56,981 nucleotides of DNA from Vibrio intestinalis (GCF_025195085.2 NZ_JANAVY020000022.1:1-56981); one strand, 5' to 3'. Shown: positions 34,114-44,079, counted from the stretch's first letter. Notes: generated by a model not told the origin, from the letters alone. Program-made: numbers and translations.

Positions 34114-36246
34114 ATGAGTTCAGAAGCCCAAAGAAAAATAAAAGCTATTCTTGCTCAAATGCCCCTATTTCAAGGGGTTGAAGGTATTGAAGCGGCTGAA
34201 CAAAAAATCGCTCTAGTATGTAAAGAGTTTGATTACACCCTTCCCGCAGCTCAGCGACTTTTCCTACAAGCCACCAAGTGTGACCGCAACGATCAACTCG
34301 AAAGAGCCATTGAGCTATTTCAAGCGGCGATCGACCATTGCGACGACGACATGGTGCAAAAGCTGCACATCTTATCGTTGCTAGGCTCTCTCTACACTGA
34401 TCGCGAAGAATACTACCGCGCCCACGAAGTGTATAAAGAGTTATTGGACAATATTCATTGCCTAGACGACAACTATCGCTCTCTTGCTTATACCAACATC
34501 AGTGATTTTCACCTCTGCCTTGAGCAATACCAACAAGCCCTCGAAATCGGCCGCCTAGGCACAGAGTGCGCGGATAAGGTATCTCATCGAGCTAATCAAG
34601 CAATTTGCCTATTAAACATGGGCTATGCCCTTGGTCACTTGAAACAGCAGCAGCAAGCCATTTCCCATTGTCAGCAAGCGCTCGAACTGGGTTTAGAATT
34701 TGGTTATGTGCGTGTTCAGGCGATCGCCTACGGTTATATGGCGCAAATTAAAGCGAGTCACTTTGAGGGTGGCAACCCACAAGAAATCATCGACCTATTC
34801 GAACAAGCGGAACACCTGTATGAATCGCTATTCGACAGCCATAACCGCAGCGAAAACCAAGTTTACTACATCGAGTTTATCAGCCAGCACGGCAATCAAG
34901 AGTTGGCGCTCAACCGCGCAGAATATTGGTTTGAACAGTTGGCACCAGACGATAACTATGGACTATACGCCAAGCTATGTGAAAGCTTAGTACGTCTGCT
35001 ACAACAGCAGCAAGCATGGCAGCGCCTCAGTTACGTTCAGCAGCAATACCTGCAAGCAAGCAAAGCTCATTTGAACGCCATTAAGCAAAAACAAAACCTA
35101 ACGTTCTTAAAGCAAATCGAGCAGGCCACCACCGATAATCATCAGTTGGTCGCGAAAAAAATCCAGCAACATATGGGAGTCGTGACCGAGGTAGGCCAAT
35201 ACATTGCGACCTCAGCCAATCTGACCGACAACTTGGCTGTGATATACGAAAAAGTTTGTTCTATTTTCCCAACAGATGAGTTTGGTATTGCGCTGTACAA
35301 TGAAGAAACTCAGTGGCTCGATTACTGTTATTTCTACGACTACGATGGGCCTGTACCTAATTATAAAGTCGATTGTGCTCATGAAGAATCGATGGGCAGC
35401 TACGTAGTCAAACACAAGCGTACCGTGCACCTCAATCGCATTGATGAATCGTCAATTAACGCGTTTGTTTCGGCTGATAAACGACAAGAAAAAGACTGCG
35501 TTCACTTTATTCCTGAAAAGCAGATTCAATCGCTGATTCTCGCACCAATATGCTTGGGAGATAAAGTTCTCGGAGTATTGTCACTGCAGCACCATTTGAC
35601 CGATCAATACCATCAGTACCATTGCAACTTATTCGAGCAGTTGGCGAGCTTTATTGCCATCGCACTAGAAAACCACGTACAGCGCCAACACTTGCAGCAA
35701 GCCAATTTGAAACTGGATACCATGTCGAAGACCGATCCGTTGACTGGCTTGTATAACCGCTATCAACTTGATCATATTACGCCCGAGCTTATTGATCACT
35801 CGACTCAAGCAAAAAGTAACCTTGCGGTTATCGTGTTGGATATCGATTATTACAAAGGCTACAACGACTTCCACGGCCACCATAAAGGTGATCTTGCGTT
35901 GCAAGCTGTCGCAGAGCAGATGACGAGAGTTTTTTCTCAGGAGAACAATTACCTATTTCGCTACGGTGGCGATGAATTTTTGATCTTATGCTCAGGGCTA
36001 AGCCAAGTGCAATTAGAGACTAAGCTACAGCAACTAAGTAACGGTGTAAAACAGCTTGCGTTAAGAAACCCTCTATCGCAGTGCAACCAATACGTGACAC
36101 TATCCATTGGCGCAGCAAACTTCACTCATATCAGTCATTCTGATCACCCATTTGCTTCGCTCTTTACCGTTGCAGACGAACAGTTGTATAAAGCAAAAAA
36201 ATCTGGCCGAAACCAGATTTGTACCATTAACTACACGTTACGTTAA
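34114..36246 (+). CDS. TPR-GAF-GGDEF diguanylate cyclase
   Basis: The 710-residue soluble protein should make c-di-GMP. N-terminal TPR-like helical repeats span about 40-330 (for example AIELFQAAIDHC, ISHCQQALELGLE). A GAF sensory domain follows (about 355-525), then a GGDEF domain (about 540-700) with an intact YGGDEF at 617-622 and the DIDYYKGYND metal/substrate segment. No RxxD inhibitory site stands before GGDEF, so product inhibition may be absent. There is no TM segment. GGGGAAGG precedes the ATG. A VpsT-like c-di-GMP regulator and an exopolysaccharide operon lie downstream, making this a possible local source of signal. Confidence 0.93.
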   Translation: MSSEAQRKIKAILAQMPLFQGVEGIEAAEQKIALVCKEFDYTLPAAQRLFLQATKCDRNDQLERAIELFQAAIDHCDDDMVQKLHILSLLGSLYTDREEYYRAHEVYKELLDNIHCLDDNYRSLAYTNISDFHLCLEQYQQALEIGRLGTECADKVSHRANQAICLLNMGYALGHLKQQQQAISHCQQALELGLEFGYVRVQAIAYGYMAQIKASHFEGGNPQEIIDLFEQAEHLYESLFDSHNRSENQVYYIEFISQHGNQELALNRAEYWFEQLAPDDNYGLYAKLCESLVRLLQQQQAWQRLSYVQQQYLQASKAHLNAIKQKQNLTFLKQIEQATTDNHQLVAKKIQQHMGVVTEVGQYIATSANLTDNLAVIYEKVCSIFPTDEFGIALYNEETQWLDYCYFYDYDGPVPNYKVDCAHEESMGSYVVKHKRTVHLNRIDESSINAFVSADKRQEKDCVHFIPEKQIQSLILAPICLGDKVLGVLSLQHHLTDQYHQYHCNLFEQLASFIAIALENHVQRQHLQQANLKLDTMSKTDPLTGLYNRYQLDHITPELIDHSTQAKSNLAVIVLDIDYYKGYNDFHGHHKGDLALQAVAEQMTRVFSQENNYLFRYGGDEFLILCSGLSQVQLETKLQQLSNGVKQLALRNPLSQCNQYVTLSIGAANFTHISHSDHPFASLFTVADEQLYKAKKSGRNQICTINYTLR

Positions 36247-36812
36247 TCTGTCGCTTTCTCTAGCGACTTAATGACTCGGCAAGGGTTACCTGCCGCCACG
36301 ACATTATCGGGAACATCTTTCGTCACCACGCTTCCTGCGCCGATCACGCTGTTGTTACCAATCTTCACTCCAGGACACACAATCGCGCCACCACCAATCC
36401 ATACATTATTACCAATAACAATCGGCGCTCCAAACTCTATCCCCTGCTCCACTCTAGATTCAACGTCTAACGGATGTCCGGCAGCATACAACTGAACGCT
36501 TGGACCAAATAGAACGTTATCGCCAATCTTCACTTCAGCCACATCCAAAATGACACAGTTGAAATTGGCGTAGAAGTTCTTGCCTAACTTGATGTTGCTA
36601 CCGTAATCACAGCGAAAAGGCGGCTCTAAGTGAGGATTGACAGCATCAGGGATCAGCTCTGCCTGTGCATTTTGCCATTCAGGCGAGTTAGGAATGGCGT
36701 TATTCAGCCGTTGAAGTATTTTTCGACAAGCTATGCGCTCCGCATATAACTCTTCATCCCACGCGTCGTAAGGCTCGCCCGCTAACATCTTTTGTTTTTC
36801 GCTGATTGTCAT
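36243..36812 (-). CDS. Maltose/galactoside O-acetyltransferase family protein
   Basis: This left-handed beta-helix acetyltransferase of the Maa/LacA/NodL family moves acetyl from acetyl-CoA to a sugar hydroxyl. The chosen ATG at 36812 (MTISEKQKMLAGEPYDAWD) gives 189 residues with the usual Maa opening MLAGEPY. A GTG nine bases upstream is possible. Hexapeptide repeats run from about 75 to 180, with the catalytic His in AAGHPLD and the VIGNNVWIGGGA loop. The stop overlaps that of the converging GGDEF gene. Sugar specificity is not shown by sequence. Confidence 0.92.
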   Translation of the reverse strand: MTISEKQKMLAGEPYDAWDEELYAERIACRKILQRLNNAIPNSPEWQNAQAELIPDAVNPHLEPPFRCDYGSNIKLGKNFYANFNCVILDVAEVKIGDNVLFGPSVQLYAAGHPLDVESRVEQGIEFGAPIVIGNNVWIGGGAIVCPGVKIGNNSVIGAGSVVTKDVPDNVVAAGNPCRVIKSLEKATD

Positions 36813-36973
36813 GTGATTCACCGTTTAGCCAATTATTCGCTCTTTATAACCAATATTCTGCTACTCGCGATAGTGAACTGAGTATAGAATTAGCAAAACT
36901 TTGACCGAGCATGCGCTTATTCGCCAGAGTAGAACCCTATACAGCATAACTTGGCTATTTGAGGCAAAACACC

Positions 36974-37294
36974 ATGACTTCCGCACCAACCAAAATCACC
37001 TTCTTTGAGGTGTTAACACCGCTGATTGCTTCTGGAAAGAAAACCATCACCATTCGTGATGAATCTGAAAATCACTATGTTCCCGGCACAGAAGTGGAAG
37101 TGTTCACCCTAGAGACAGATCAAAAAGTATGTGACATAAAGATCCTGTCGGTTGAGCCATTGCACTATAACGACATCAATCAGTTCCACGCAGAACAAGA
37201 ATATCTGCCACTGGATGAGCTCAAAACCCTAATCAGGAAAATCTACCCAAGCACCGATTTGCTTTATGTCATTAGCTACGAGTTGATAAAATAA
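36974..37294 (+). CDS. yqfB: N4-acetylcytidine amidohydrolase (YqfB, ASCH domain)
   Basis: The 106-residue protein is of the YqfB family, which hydrolyses N4-acetylcytidine to cytidine and acetate. Motifs ITFFEVL, KKTITIRDESE and FHAEQEY align well with E. coli YqfB, placing the catalytic residues at K23, T26 and E74. The ATG at 36974 is chosen over a TTG 15 bases upstream. A strong terminator follows. Confidence 0.9.
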   Translation: MTSAPTKITFFEVLTPLIASGKKTITIRDESENHYVPGTEVEVFTLETDQKVCDIKILSVEPLHYNDINQFHAEQEYLPLDELKTLIRKIYPSTDLLYVISYELIK

Positions 37295-37297
37295 AAT

Positions 37298-37320
37298 CAG
37301 GCCTTGTTAATCAAGGCCTG
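37298..37320. terminator. Terminator after yqfB
   Basis: CAGGCCTTG (37298-37306), loop TTAAT, CAAGGCCTG (37312-37320). It lies between two converging genes; A-rich sequence on the left gives a T-rich tail on the minus strand. Confidence 0.8.
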
Positions 37321-37326
37321 AGAGTC

Positions 37327-37767
37327 TTAGTTGGCGGAAACAGGATCTTTTCGGGTGGGGGCATTTGGAACGGGATCAGCAGCGGCAATACTCTCTTCAC
37401 CTGCTGCGGTCGCTTCAGCAATAGCGGTAGGGTCAATACCAGCCTCGATGGCGGCAATCGTAATGGCTTGGTTTTCTAACCCGAGCGTACGCGCGATCTC
37501 TGTGAGTAGAGTCACTTGATCTGGAAATTGGAGATAAAGCAATGTGAGTACTTCGAGCAATTGTTCAGGACGAGTTAGTGCCACTTCACTTAAAAATTCC
37601 GCCACGTTGTCGGCAAAAGTATATTGAGCAAAACCATCAACCAACTGCGCAGATGTCTCTGAATTTGCAAACAGCTCCCCCCACTGCTCTGAGGTTAGGC
37701 TTTCGGCTGCCGCTATAGGCGAGATGAAAATCGCTCCTGCGAGCATCCAACGATGTAGTTTACGCAT
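37327..37767 (-). CDS. Secreted hypothetical protein at the end of the exopolysaccharide operon
   Basis: A 146-residue protein with a signal peptide (MRKLHRWMLAGAIFISPIAAAE, cleavage near residue 21). The mature part is acidic and helical, including QLLEVLTLLYLQFPDQVTLL and an alanine-rich tail. No domain is recognised. It stands 129 bases beyond the VpsP-like gene, on the same strand and before a terminator, so it may belong to the exopolysaccharide transcript or have its own promoter. Confidence 0.7.
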   Translation of the reverse strand: MRKLHRWMLAGAIFISPIAAAESLTSEQWGELFANSETSAQLVDGFAQYTFADNVAEFLSEVALTRPEQLLEVLTLLYLQFPDQVTLLTEIARTLGLENQAITIAAIEAGIDPTAIAEATAAGEESIAAADPVPNAPTRKDPVSAN

Positions 37768-37896
37768 ATCTTTCTCTTCGTCTAATTTAATTATTTATAT
37801 CTTCAGTAGCTATATTTGTTGAGCTTTTCATCAACGCTAGCCTAGGCTATTTATTGAAGCAATCATCTACTTAATTAAATCTCTTTAAGTCTCAAC

Positions 37897-38556
37897 TTAG
37901 CGACGACAAAAGTAAGGCGTAATGCCATTGAACTTGAAGATCGAACACGCTCTCTCACCTGCCACTGGCTTTTGCAGCAAAGAATCATACTGCCACAACT
38001 TCATCGCGTACTTATCATGCTCAAGCAGATAAGCAATCGCTGTTTTCTTATCATCCAAACTAAGTTGTGGCCAATGAGCAAGAAAATAGGTCAATGTGTG
38101 CATTAGAGTAAAACGCTCGAAATGGCCTAACTCTTGAGCAAGATGAAAATCCGCTAATGTACTTTCAAACGTGCCGCCTGAGCGCCATTTCTCATTCGCT
38201 CGCTGCACAACTAAACTCGCGTCTAATGGTCTCAGTTTTAACTGCGCAGTGTATAAATCCTGCGCTCGTTGAGAAAAGCGTTGTGATTGAATCTGATCAG
38301 ACCGTTCTTGATAGGCAAGCCATGAAAAATAGAGCGCTAAGGTGCTGTTATCATCAAATGGTGTTGCTGAAACAGGTTGATAATGATGATTTAACTTCGC
38401 ATCCGTTGGGCCATGTTTTACCGTGTTGCGCTTAATCTCTGTTAGCTGATTTTGCAAAGAGAGTTGAGCCATATCATCCAACCCTTTAGCCACAGATAGC
38501 AGCAGTAGAACCGAAATTGCAGCAGCACAGAGATAAAGCTTAAATTGCGAGTTCAT
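37897..38556 (-). CDS. VpsP-like exopolysaccharide protein
   Basis: A 219-residue protein with one N-terminal TM helix (about 7-25, LYLCAAAISVLLLLSVAKGL) and a periplasmic helical domain with TPR-like features (LVVQRANEKWRS, STLADFHLAQELGH). It resembles VpsP, the protein of unknown function at the end of the V. cholerae vps-II operon. Its start overlaps the polymerase gene by 17 bases, so it is co-translated. Identity to VpsP rests on position and general appearance. Confidence 0.6.
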   Translation of the reverse strand: MNSQFKLYLCAAAISVLLLLSVAKGLDDMAQLSLQNQLTEIKRNTVKHGPTDAKLNHHYQPVSATPFDDNSTLALYFSWLAYQERSDQIQSQRFSQRAQDLYTAQLKLRPLDASLVVQRANEKWRSGGTFESTLADFHLAQELGHFERFTLMHTLTYFLAHWPQLSLDDKKTAIAYLLEHDKYAMKLWQYDSLLQKPVAGERACSIFKFNGITPYFCRR

Positions 38557-39814
38557 TCAGCGACTTCCTATTCTGCTTAACCGGTGACGTATTCGCTTCT
38601 CGTTTCGACACTATTTGATAGCGAAGGTAAACAAAGCCCAACACAAACGGCGCGATATAACGCACCTCTATCGACATGAAGAAGGTGGTCCCTAAAATTA
38701 GAAAAACCAATAGAGCGAAGTCATAATGCATTCGATGCGCCACCATACTGCGGAACAATCGAGCCATATACTTCACGTAAATGAACAAAAAAAACACCCC
38801 GCCATAAATCAGCCAATCGAAAAAGAACGATTTAGTCGAGACATTTTTAGTTTCCCCAACCACTAGATATAAGGAAAACTCTCTAAAGTTAAGTAAGCCC
38901 GGCGCCAAACTGTCGACAAACTCCAACGCTACTGCGCCATACTCGTATATCGAAGGGAAATAACCGAAGAAGCCACCACCTAAAGGATTATAAATAACCG
39001 CGAATATAGCGGTCATGATTGCAGTTCCCCGAGTAGCAATACTGCTGTATCGTTCAACATCGTTGATGACCGAATCTCCCAGCGAGCTATATAAAAACGC
39101 GGAGCCTATGACTAACAACACCACAGCGCCAAGCCCTTTGTGGAACAGGTTTATTCGGCTAAACACCACAAAGGTCAAAAACAGGGTGATCAAGAAACAA
39201 ACCAGCGTTCCTTTGGAGGTGATCATTAATAAGCACGGGATAACCGCCAAAGAAATGAAGAATAGATTGATACGGAAGATCGCTGCGAGCATAAGCACAG
39301 CCAACACAAACTGAAAGCCAAAGGTACTGGCTTCCAACGTAAAGCCGCGCATTCGGTGTGGCGATAAGGCTGAATTTTGCTGAATGAACGATGGGCTATT
39401 GATAAAACCACGCGCCGCCAAATTAAGCACAAAGGCGAAAATCACTACGCCAGCAATGACCATCGCACCTTGATAGACTAGCTTTTCATCCTGTCGAGCA
39501 ACGGTTAAGAACACCACAATCAAAGGAATGATCAACAAGACAAATCTCAGCCCTCTATCAAGCAAGAAAGTTTTGTCATAATCACCATAGAAAAGCGCTA
39601 GCAGCACAAATGAGTAGACGAAAAAGCCAAACAGTAATTTAAGCGCCCCAATTTCAACTTTGCTTAAATTGGCGTACGACAGCACGATCATCAAACCAAG
39701 CAGTGGAATAACTGTAATACCAAGCGGCGCGGTGAACACACCAGCAATGGATGCCAGAGCGGTATTTTCAAACGGCACCATAAAACAAAAGAGGAGAAAC
39801 AGTCCTTTTTTCAC
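38540..39814 (-). CDS. Wzy/O-antigen-ligase-like polysaccharide polymerase
   Basis: A 424-residue integral membrane protein with about 10-11 hydrophobic helices and a large polar loop (about 250-320), typical of Wzy_C/WaaL proteins that join lipid-linked repeat units in the periplasm. It lies among glycosyltransferases of the exopolysaccharide operon, which argues for a polymerase over a ligase. Sequence conservation in this family is low, so the call rests mainly on topology and context. Confidence 0.8.
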   Translation of the reverse strand: MKKGLFLLFCFMVPFENTALASIAGVFTAPLGITVIPLLGLMIVLSYANLSKVEIGALKLLFGFFVYSFVLLALFYGDYDKTFLLDRGLRFVLLIIPLIVVFLTVARQDEKLVYQGAMVIAGVVIFAFVLNLAARGFINSPSFIQQNSALSPHRMRGFTLEASTFGFQFVLAVLMLAAIFRINLFFISLAVIPCLLMITSKGTLVCFLITLFLTFVVFSRINLFHKGLGAVVLLVIGSAFLYSSLGDSVINDVERYSSIATRGTAIMTAIFAVIYNPLGGGFFGYFPSIYEYGAVALEFVDSLAPGLLNFREFSLYLVVGETKNVSTKSFFFDWLIYGGVFFLFIYVKYMARLFRSMVAHRMHYDFALLVFLILGTTFFMSIEVRYIAPFVLGFVYLRYQIVSKREANTSPVKQNRKSLNELAI

Positions 39815-39819
39815 CTTAC

Positions 39820-40902
39820 CTACCCTAACTGCCTTAACGAATCAAAATAGTGTCCGTTCATTACATCTTCATGGAAGTTCTGTTCAAAGTGCTTAATACA
39901 CTCCGCACGATCAATCGTTTGGTACTGCCTTTGATTGATCACGTTATCAAGCAACATCTCAAGCGAGTTAGCTTGTTGATAATCGAATATCCAACCCGTT
40001 TTCTCTGTCACCATATCAGACAGTGAACCGACATTAGATGCTAGAACTGGTGTGCCATTTCTTAGAGATTCGGCCACAATCAAACCAAACCCTTCCCACA
40101 ATGACGGCACGATAACGACATCCGCTTGAGCAAAGTATTGGTCGAGTTGATTGTTGGCAACCCACCCTAAAGAACGAACCCGAACATTGGTAATGGGCTT
40201 GGTCAGCAATTCAGCTAATTCTGGGCAATCATTTCTGACTGGTTCACCAATCACGGAGAGCTCAACTTGAGTAGAAATGCTCGGCAACTGAGTCAGTGCG
40301 CTCAGAAATTTATCCAGCCCTTTTTGCTTATCTAAACGGCCGACAAATAATAACCGGATTACGCTGTCGTCTTCCTTTGCATCAACCCGCGCAAGCTCGC
40401 TGCCTTGAACTCCATTCCAAACCATGGTGAGTTTTCGCTCTGGTAGACCGATGGCGAGCCCCGATGAGTACTCATATTTTGAGATGCAATACACTTGGTC
40501 GGTGAAAAGGGTCAGCAGTTTTTCGGCCCAAACGTAGATCGACTTATAGACTCTATTTTTCCATGCTTGGTTGTAGTGAATATCAAACGCCCAACCATGG
40601 CTACAGTAGACCAATTTAATCTTGTGCCATTTCGCAAGCGGCCACAAAAATGGGCGCAGTAAACCGGCAAATGAACTGTGCAAAAAAATCACATCATAGC
40701 GACTAATACCGACCTTAAAATAGATGGTGTAGAGCAGTATCAATACATTCAGTGGACGAAAACCTTTCGCTGCCAAAGGTAATAGCGAACGATGATAATT
40801 AACCGCTAAGAAATCGTTTTGCATTAATGTTGAACGAGATAGCGACTCAAAGTACGTTTCAATTCCGCCTTGGGTGGTTTCTGCAATATTGAGTGATTTC
40901 AT
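39820..40902 (-). CDS. Glycosyltransferase family 4 (GT-B)
   Basis: A 360-residue cytoplasmic GT-B enzyme. The C-terminal Glycos_transf_1 half contains RLLFVGRLDKQKGLDKFL and the E-x7-E donor site PSLWEGFGLIVAESL. The N-terminal half shows HSSFAGLLRPFLWPL and YCSHGW. It is expected to add one sugar to the lipid-linked repeat unit; donor and linkage are unknown. The gap to the next gene is short (5 bases). Confidence 0.9.
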   Translation of the reverse strand: MKSLNIAETTQGGIETYFESLSRSTLMQNDFLAVNYHRSLLPLAAKGFRPLNVLILLYTIYFKVGISRYDVIFLHSSFAGLLRPFLWPLAKWHKIKLVYCSHGWAFDIHYNQAWKNRVYKSIYVWAEKLLTLFTDQVYCISKYEYSSGLAIGLPERKLTMVWNGVQGSELARVDAKEDDSVIRLLFVGRLDKQKGLDKFLSALTQLPSISTQVELSVIGEPVRNDCPELAELLTKPITNVRVRSLGWVANNQLDQYFAQADVVIVPSLWEGFGLIVAESLRNGTPVLASNVGSLSDMVTEKTGWIFDYQQANSLEMLLDNVINQRQYQTIDRAECIKHFEQNFHEDVMNGHYFDSLRQLG

Positions 40903-40904
40903 GC

Positions 40905-41858
40905 CTAAGCCACCACGCTCAATTTACGCAGCAAGCGATAGTTGATCAGGCCATCCACCTTAAATGCCATGCGAAGTATTAAGACAATCAGAGAGTATTT
41001 GTTTAACTTGGGCTCAATCGAACCAAACAAAAAATGGCGGTGAGCGATGATCTTGCTAAACACTTGCTCATCTTGGGTCTTGTTTTTGATCAAAAACTTA
41101 ATGAGGTTGATGTAGCAAGTAGAGATAAAAAAGTTAACTTCTTTATCCGCAGCCACTTTCTTTGCTTGCAGAGATATCCGATCAAACGCATCAATGTGAG
41201 TGGTATCTTTACCGGTTAATGGACTATTGATAGCACTGCCGCTGCGCATAATATGGTTATACAAAAATAGATCGGTGATATAGCTCGACTTAGCTACCGA
41301 TAAGTAATCAATAATAAACAGAACATCTTCACTAAAGTGCAATGATTCATCAAATCGCAATTGATGCGCTTCTAAAACCGATTTAGAGAGCATCATGCTA
41401 CAAATATGAACGCGAATATCTTTGGTCAAAAACTTAGACAGTGCCATTTGGCCGCTGACTGTTTCTGCTCGATTATGTGCCTCATCAATTTGATGATCCG
41501 AGATTTTCTTAAATGAAAATAATACCGAATCGATATCATTTTGCGCCAGGCACTGATCTAGATGACTAAATAGCCCCGCTTCATATGCATCATCGGAGTC
41601 CAAAAACAAAATGTAGTCGCCATTGGCTTTATCGATACCATGATTTCTTGCACTCGATACGCCACCGTTCTCTTTGCGATACATGTGTATCGAAGGAGAA
41701 GCAATTTGATAATCTGGGCCAGTTTGTGAGCCGTCGTCAATTAGCAACAACTCAATGTCATCAGCCTCGCGGCGGTATTGCTCAGCCTCAAACCATTCAA
41801 TGATTTTCTTCGCGTAATCAAAGGTATTATAAATCGGAACGATCACTGAGTACTTCAT
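40905..41858 (-). CDS. Glycosyltransferase family 2 (GT-A)
   Basis: From the ATG at 41858 (MKYSVIVPIYNTFDYAK), preceded by AGGAGG, this is a 317-residue family 2 transferase. It has the nucleotide site LLIDDGS, the NGGVSSARNHG segment and the DXD-type FLDSDDAYE. Its ATG overlaps the stop of the upstream transferase gene (ATGA), giving coupled translation. An internal hydrophobic stretch near the C terminus may bind membrane. Substrate unknown. Confidence 0.9.
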   Translation of the reverse strand: MKYSVIVPIYNTFDYAKKIIEWFEAEQYRREADDIELLLIDDGSQTGPDYQIASPSIHMYRKENGGVSSARNHGIDKANGDYILFLDSDDAYEAGLFSHLDQCLAQNDIDSVLFSFKKISDHQIDEAHNRAETVSGQMALSKFLTKDIRVHICSMMLSKSVLEAHQLRFDESLHFSEDVLFIIDYLSVAKSSYITDLFLYNHIMRSGSAINSPLTGKDTTHIDAFDRISLQAKKVAADKEVNFFISTCYINLIKFLIKNKTQDEQVFSKIIAHRHFLFGSIEPKLNKYSLIVLILRMAFKVDGLINYRLLRKLSVVA

Positions 41859-42892
41859 GCTACGGCCTCCTGCCATAAACGATTAACCACGCTAGATTCC
41901 GTTTCTTGCGCTTTATCGAGTGCTTTAGTCGATAGCAAACTGTACAGCTGTTCATTTTCACAAAGTTGGATAATTCGTTGAGCAAACTGTTCACTATCAC
42001 CGTCATCAATTTTGTAACCATTAACGCCCTCTTCAACAATCCAAGCAAGTGCATCAAAGGTGTGATAGGCGATAATCGGCAGCCCTTGACTGCGCGCTTC
42101 AATGAGGGTTTGGCCAAAGCCTTCGTAGCGCGAGGTCATAAGAAACACAGCATAGTTTTTCAACGTAGCTGCCACATCACTGGTCGCCCCTTGAAACGTC
42201 ACATTACTCAATTGGCTAACGCGCTGCTTTAAAGCACTGAGTTCTTGCTCACTTCCATCACCGTATATGTCCAAATGGTAGCCAGCAGGCAACTTGGCCA
42301 TAATGTCCATCATGCCGGAAAAGTTTTTCTGCCCTTCATCAATACGGGCAATGGTGACTAGCTTCTTGCTAACCTGCTTATGTGTATTGGCAGTGTCGAG
42401 CTTACAACCGCGAGGAATAACCTTAATCTTACGCGCTAGCTTAGGAAACAATCCGGACAATGCATGCTTATCTTGCTCGGTATAGACGGTAAAGACATCG
42501 ACCTTTCTATGCAGTAGCGTCATTACCAACTTAGAAAACGGCTTAAAGAACACCGAAAACTTATTAGTTTGCACCAGCACAATTTTGGCTTTCTTTTGTA
42601 CTTCAGAAGGTAAGTACAGTAGGTCATTAGGGTGAAACAAGATCACCACATCTTGCGAGCTTAGATGCAAGTTACGCACTGAGCTAATTTGGCTCAACTT
42701 GGATGCCAACTTACCTGGCTGCCCGTATTGGATATAGTTGATATGCCCACTCTCTGGATAATGTTCGCTACTTGGAGAATGTTCATACAATTCGTAGTTT
42801 TCACATTGGAACAAGCCATGCAAGCTACGAATAAGGGTTTCCACCCCACCCATAGTGGTCGATTTTTGCGGGTTAATAGTGACTAATTTCAT
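41855..42892 (-). CDS. Glycosyltransferase family 4 (GT-B)
   Basis: A 345-residue GT-B transferase: N-terminal GGVETLIRSLHGLF, C-terminal KLVTIARIDEGQKNFSGM, the E-x7-E donor site TSRYEGFGQTLIEARSQGLP and a short tail. It is probably one of the four sugar-adding enzymes of the repeat unit. It lies 20 bases after the UDP-glucose dehydrogenase gene. The donor could be UDP-GlcA in view of that neighbour, but this is only a guess. Confidence 0.9.
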   Translation of the reverse strand: MKLVTINPQKSTTMGGVETLIRSLHGLFQCENYELYEHSPSSEHYPESGHINYIQYGQPGKLASKLSQISSVRNLHLSSQDVVILFHPNDLLYLPSEVQKKAKIVLVQTNKFSVFFKPFSKLVMTLLHRKVDVFTVYTEQDKHALSGLFPKLARKIKVIPRGCKLDTANTHKQVSKKLVTIARIDEGQKNFSGMMDIMAKLPAGYHLDIYGDGSEQELSALKQRVSQLSNVTFQGATSDVAATLKNYAVFLMTSRYEGFGQTLIEARSQGLPIIAYHTFDALAWIVEEGVNGYKIDDGDSEQFAQRIIQLCENEQLYSLLSTKALDKAQETESSVVNRLWQEAVA

Positions 42893-42912
42893 CGATACTA
42901 TTCCTTGAAACG

Positions 42913-44079
42913 TTAGTCGCTACCAAACAAATCACGGGTGTACACTTTATCCGCTACGTCTTGCAGCTCTTCGACCATTCGGTTGCTAACGATCACATCA
43001 CTAATCTGCTTAAACGCTTCAAAGTCGTTAACAACTTCCGAATTAAAGAATGTCGCATCTTCAAGCAAAGGTTCGTGGATCACAACCTGAATACCTTTGG
43101 CCTTGATACGTTTCATGATGCCTTGAATACTTGAGGCTCTAAAGTTATCTGAGCCAGACTTCATGATAAGTCGATAAACACCCACCACTCTCGGCTGCTT
43201 AGCGATAATCGAATCAGCGATGAAGTCTTTGCGGGTGGTATTTGAGTCAACAATCGCGCGAATGATGTTGTTCGGCACATCTTGGTAGTTTGCTAAAAGC
43301 TGCTTGGTGTCTTTTGGCAAACAGTAACCGCCGTAACCAAACGAAGGATTGTTATAGTGTGAGCCAATACGAGGATCTAAGCCAACCCCTTGAATAATCT
43401 GACGCGAATCCAAGCCATGGCTTTCTGCGTAAGAATCTAACTCATTAAAGTAGGCCACGCGCATAGCCAAATAGGTATTTGAAAACAGTTTTACTGCTTC
43501 CGCTTCAGTTGAATTGGTGAATAGCACCGGAATATCGGTTTTTTCCGCGCCTTCCACTAACAATTGAGCAAACGTCTCAGCTCGCTCTGAGTACTCACCG
43601 ACGATAATGCGAGACGGGTGTAAGTTATCGTATAAGGCTTTGCCTTCTCGTAAAAACTCAGGAGAGAAGACAATATTATCAAACTCTAATTCCTGCTTAA
43701 CACGCTCGGTATAGCCCACTGGGATAGTTGATTTAATAATAACCGTGCTGCTTGGCGTGAACTGTTTTACATCGCGAATGACTGACTCTACCGAACTGGT
43801 ATCAAAGAAGTTAGTCACGGGGTCGTAATTAGTTGGCGTCGCGACAATTACAAAATCAGCATCCTGATAGGCGTGAGTTTTATCGATCGTTGCAGTCAAA
43901 TTTAATGACTTCTCAGCAAGGTAGAGTTCGATTTCATGATCAGAAATTGGTGAGATACGCTGATTAATGTTAGCTACTTTATCCGCATCAATGTCGAGTG
44001 CCACAACTTCATGCTGCTGAGACAATAAAATCGCATTTGAAAGGCCAACGTAACCTGTTCCTACAACGGTAATTTTCAT
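42913..44079 (-). CDS. ugd: UDP-glucose 6-dehydrogenase
   Basis: Oxidises UDP-glucose to UDP-glucuronate with two NAD+. From the ATG at 44079 (MKITVVGTGYVGLSNAIL) it has 388 residues, the same as E. coli Ugd; an ATG 12 bases upstream has a poorer ribosome site. NAD site GTGYVG, the catalytic FGYGGYCLPKDT with C253, and the EFLREGKAL segment are present. Its place in the operon suggests that the exopolysaccharide contains glucuronic acid or a sugar derived from it. Confidence 0.96.
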   Translation of the reverse strand: MKITVVGTGYVGLSNAILLSQQHEVVALDIDADKVANINQRISPISDHEIELYLAEKSLNLTATIDKTHAYQDADFVIVATPTNYDPVTNFFDTSSVESVIRDVKQFTPSSTVIIKSTIPVGYTERVKQELEFDNIVFSPEFLREGKALYDNLHPSRIIVGEYSERAETFAQLLVEGAEKTDIPVLFTNSTEAEAVKLFSNTYLAMRVAYFNELDSYAESHGLDSRQIIQGVGLDPRIGSHYNNPSFGYGGYCLPKDTKQLLANYQDVPNNIIRAIVDSNTTRKDFIADSIIAKQPRVVGVYRLIMKSGSDNFRASSIQGIMKRIKAKGIQVVIHEPLLEDATFFNSEVVNDFEAFKQISDVIVSNRMVEELQDVADKVYTRDLFGSD

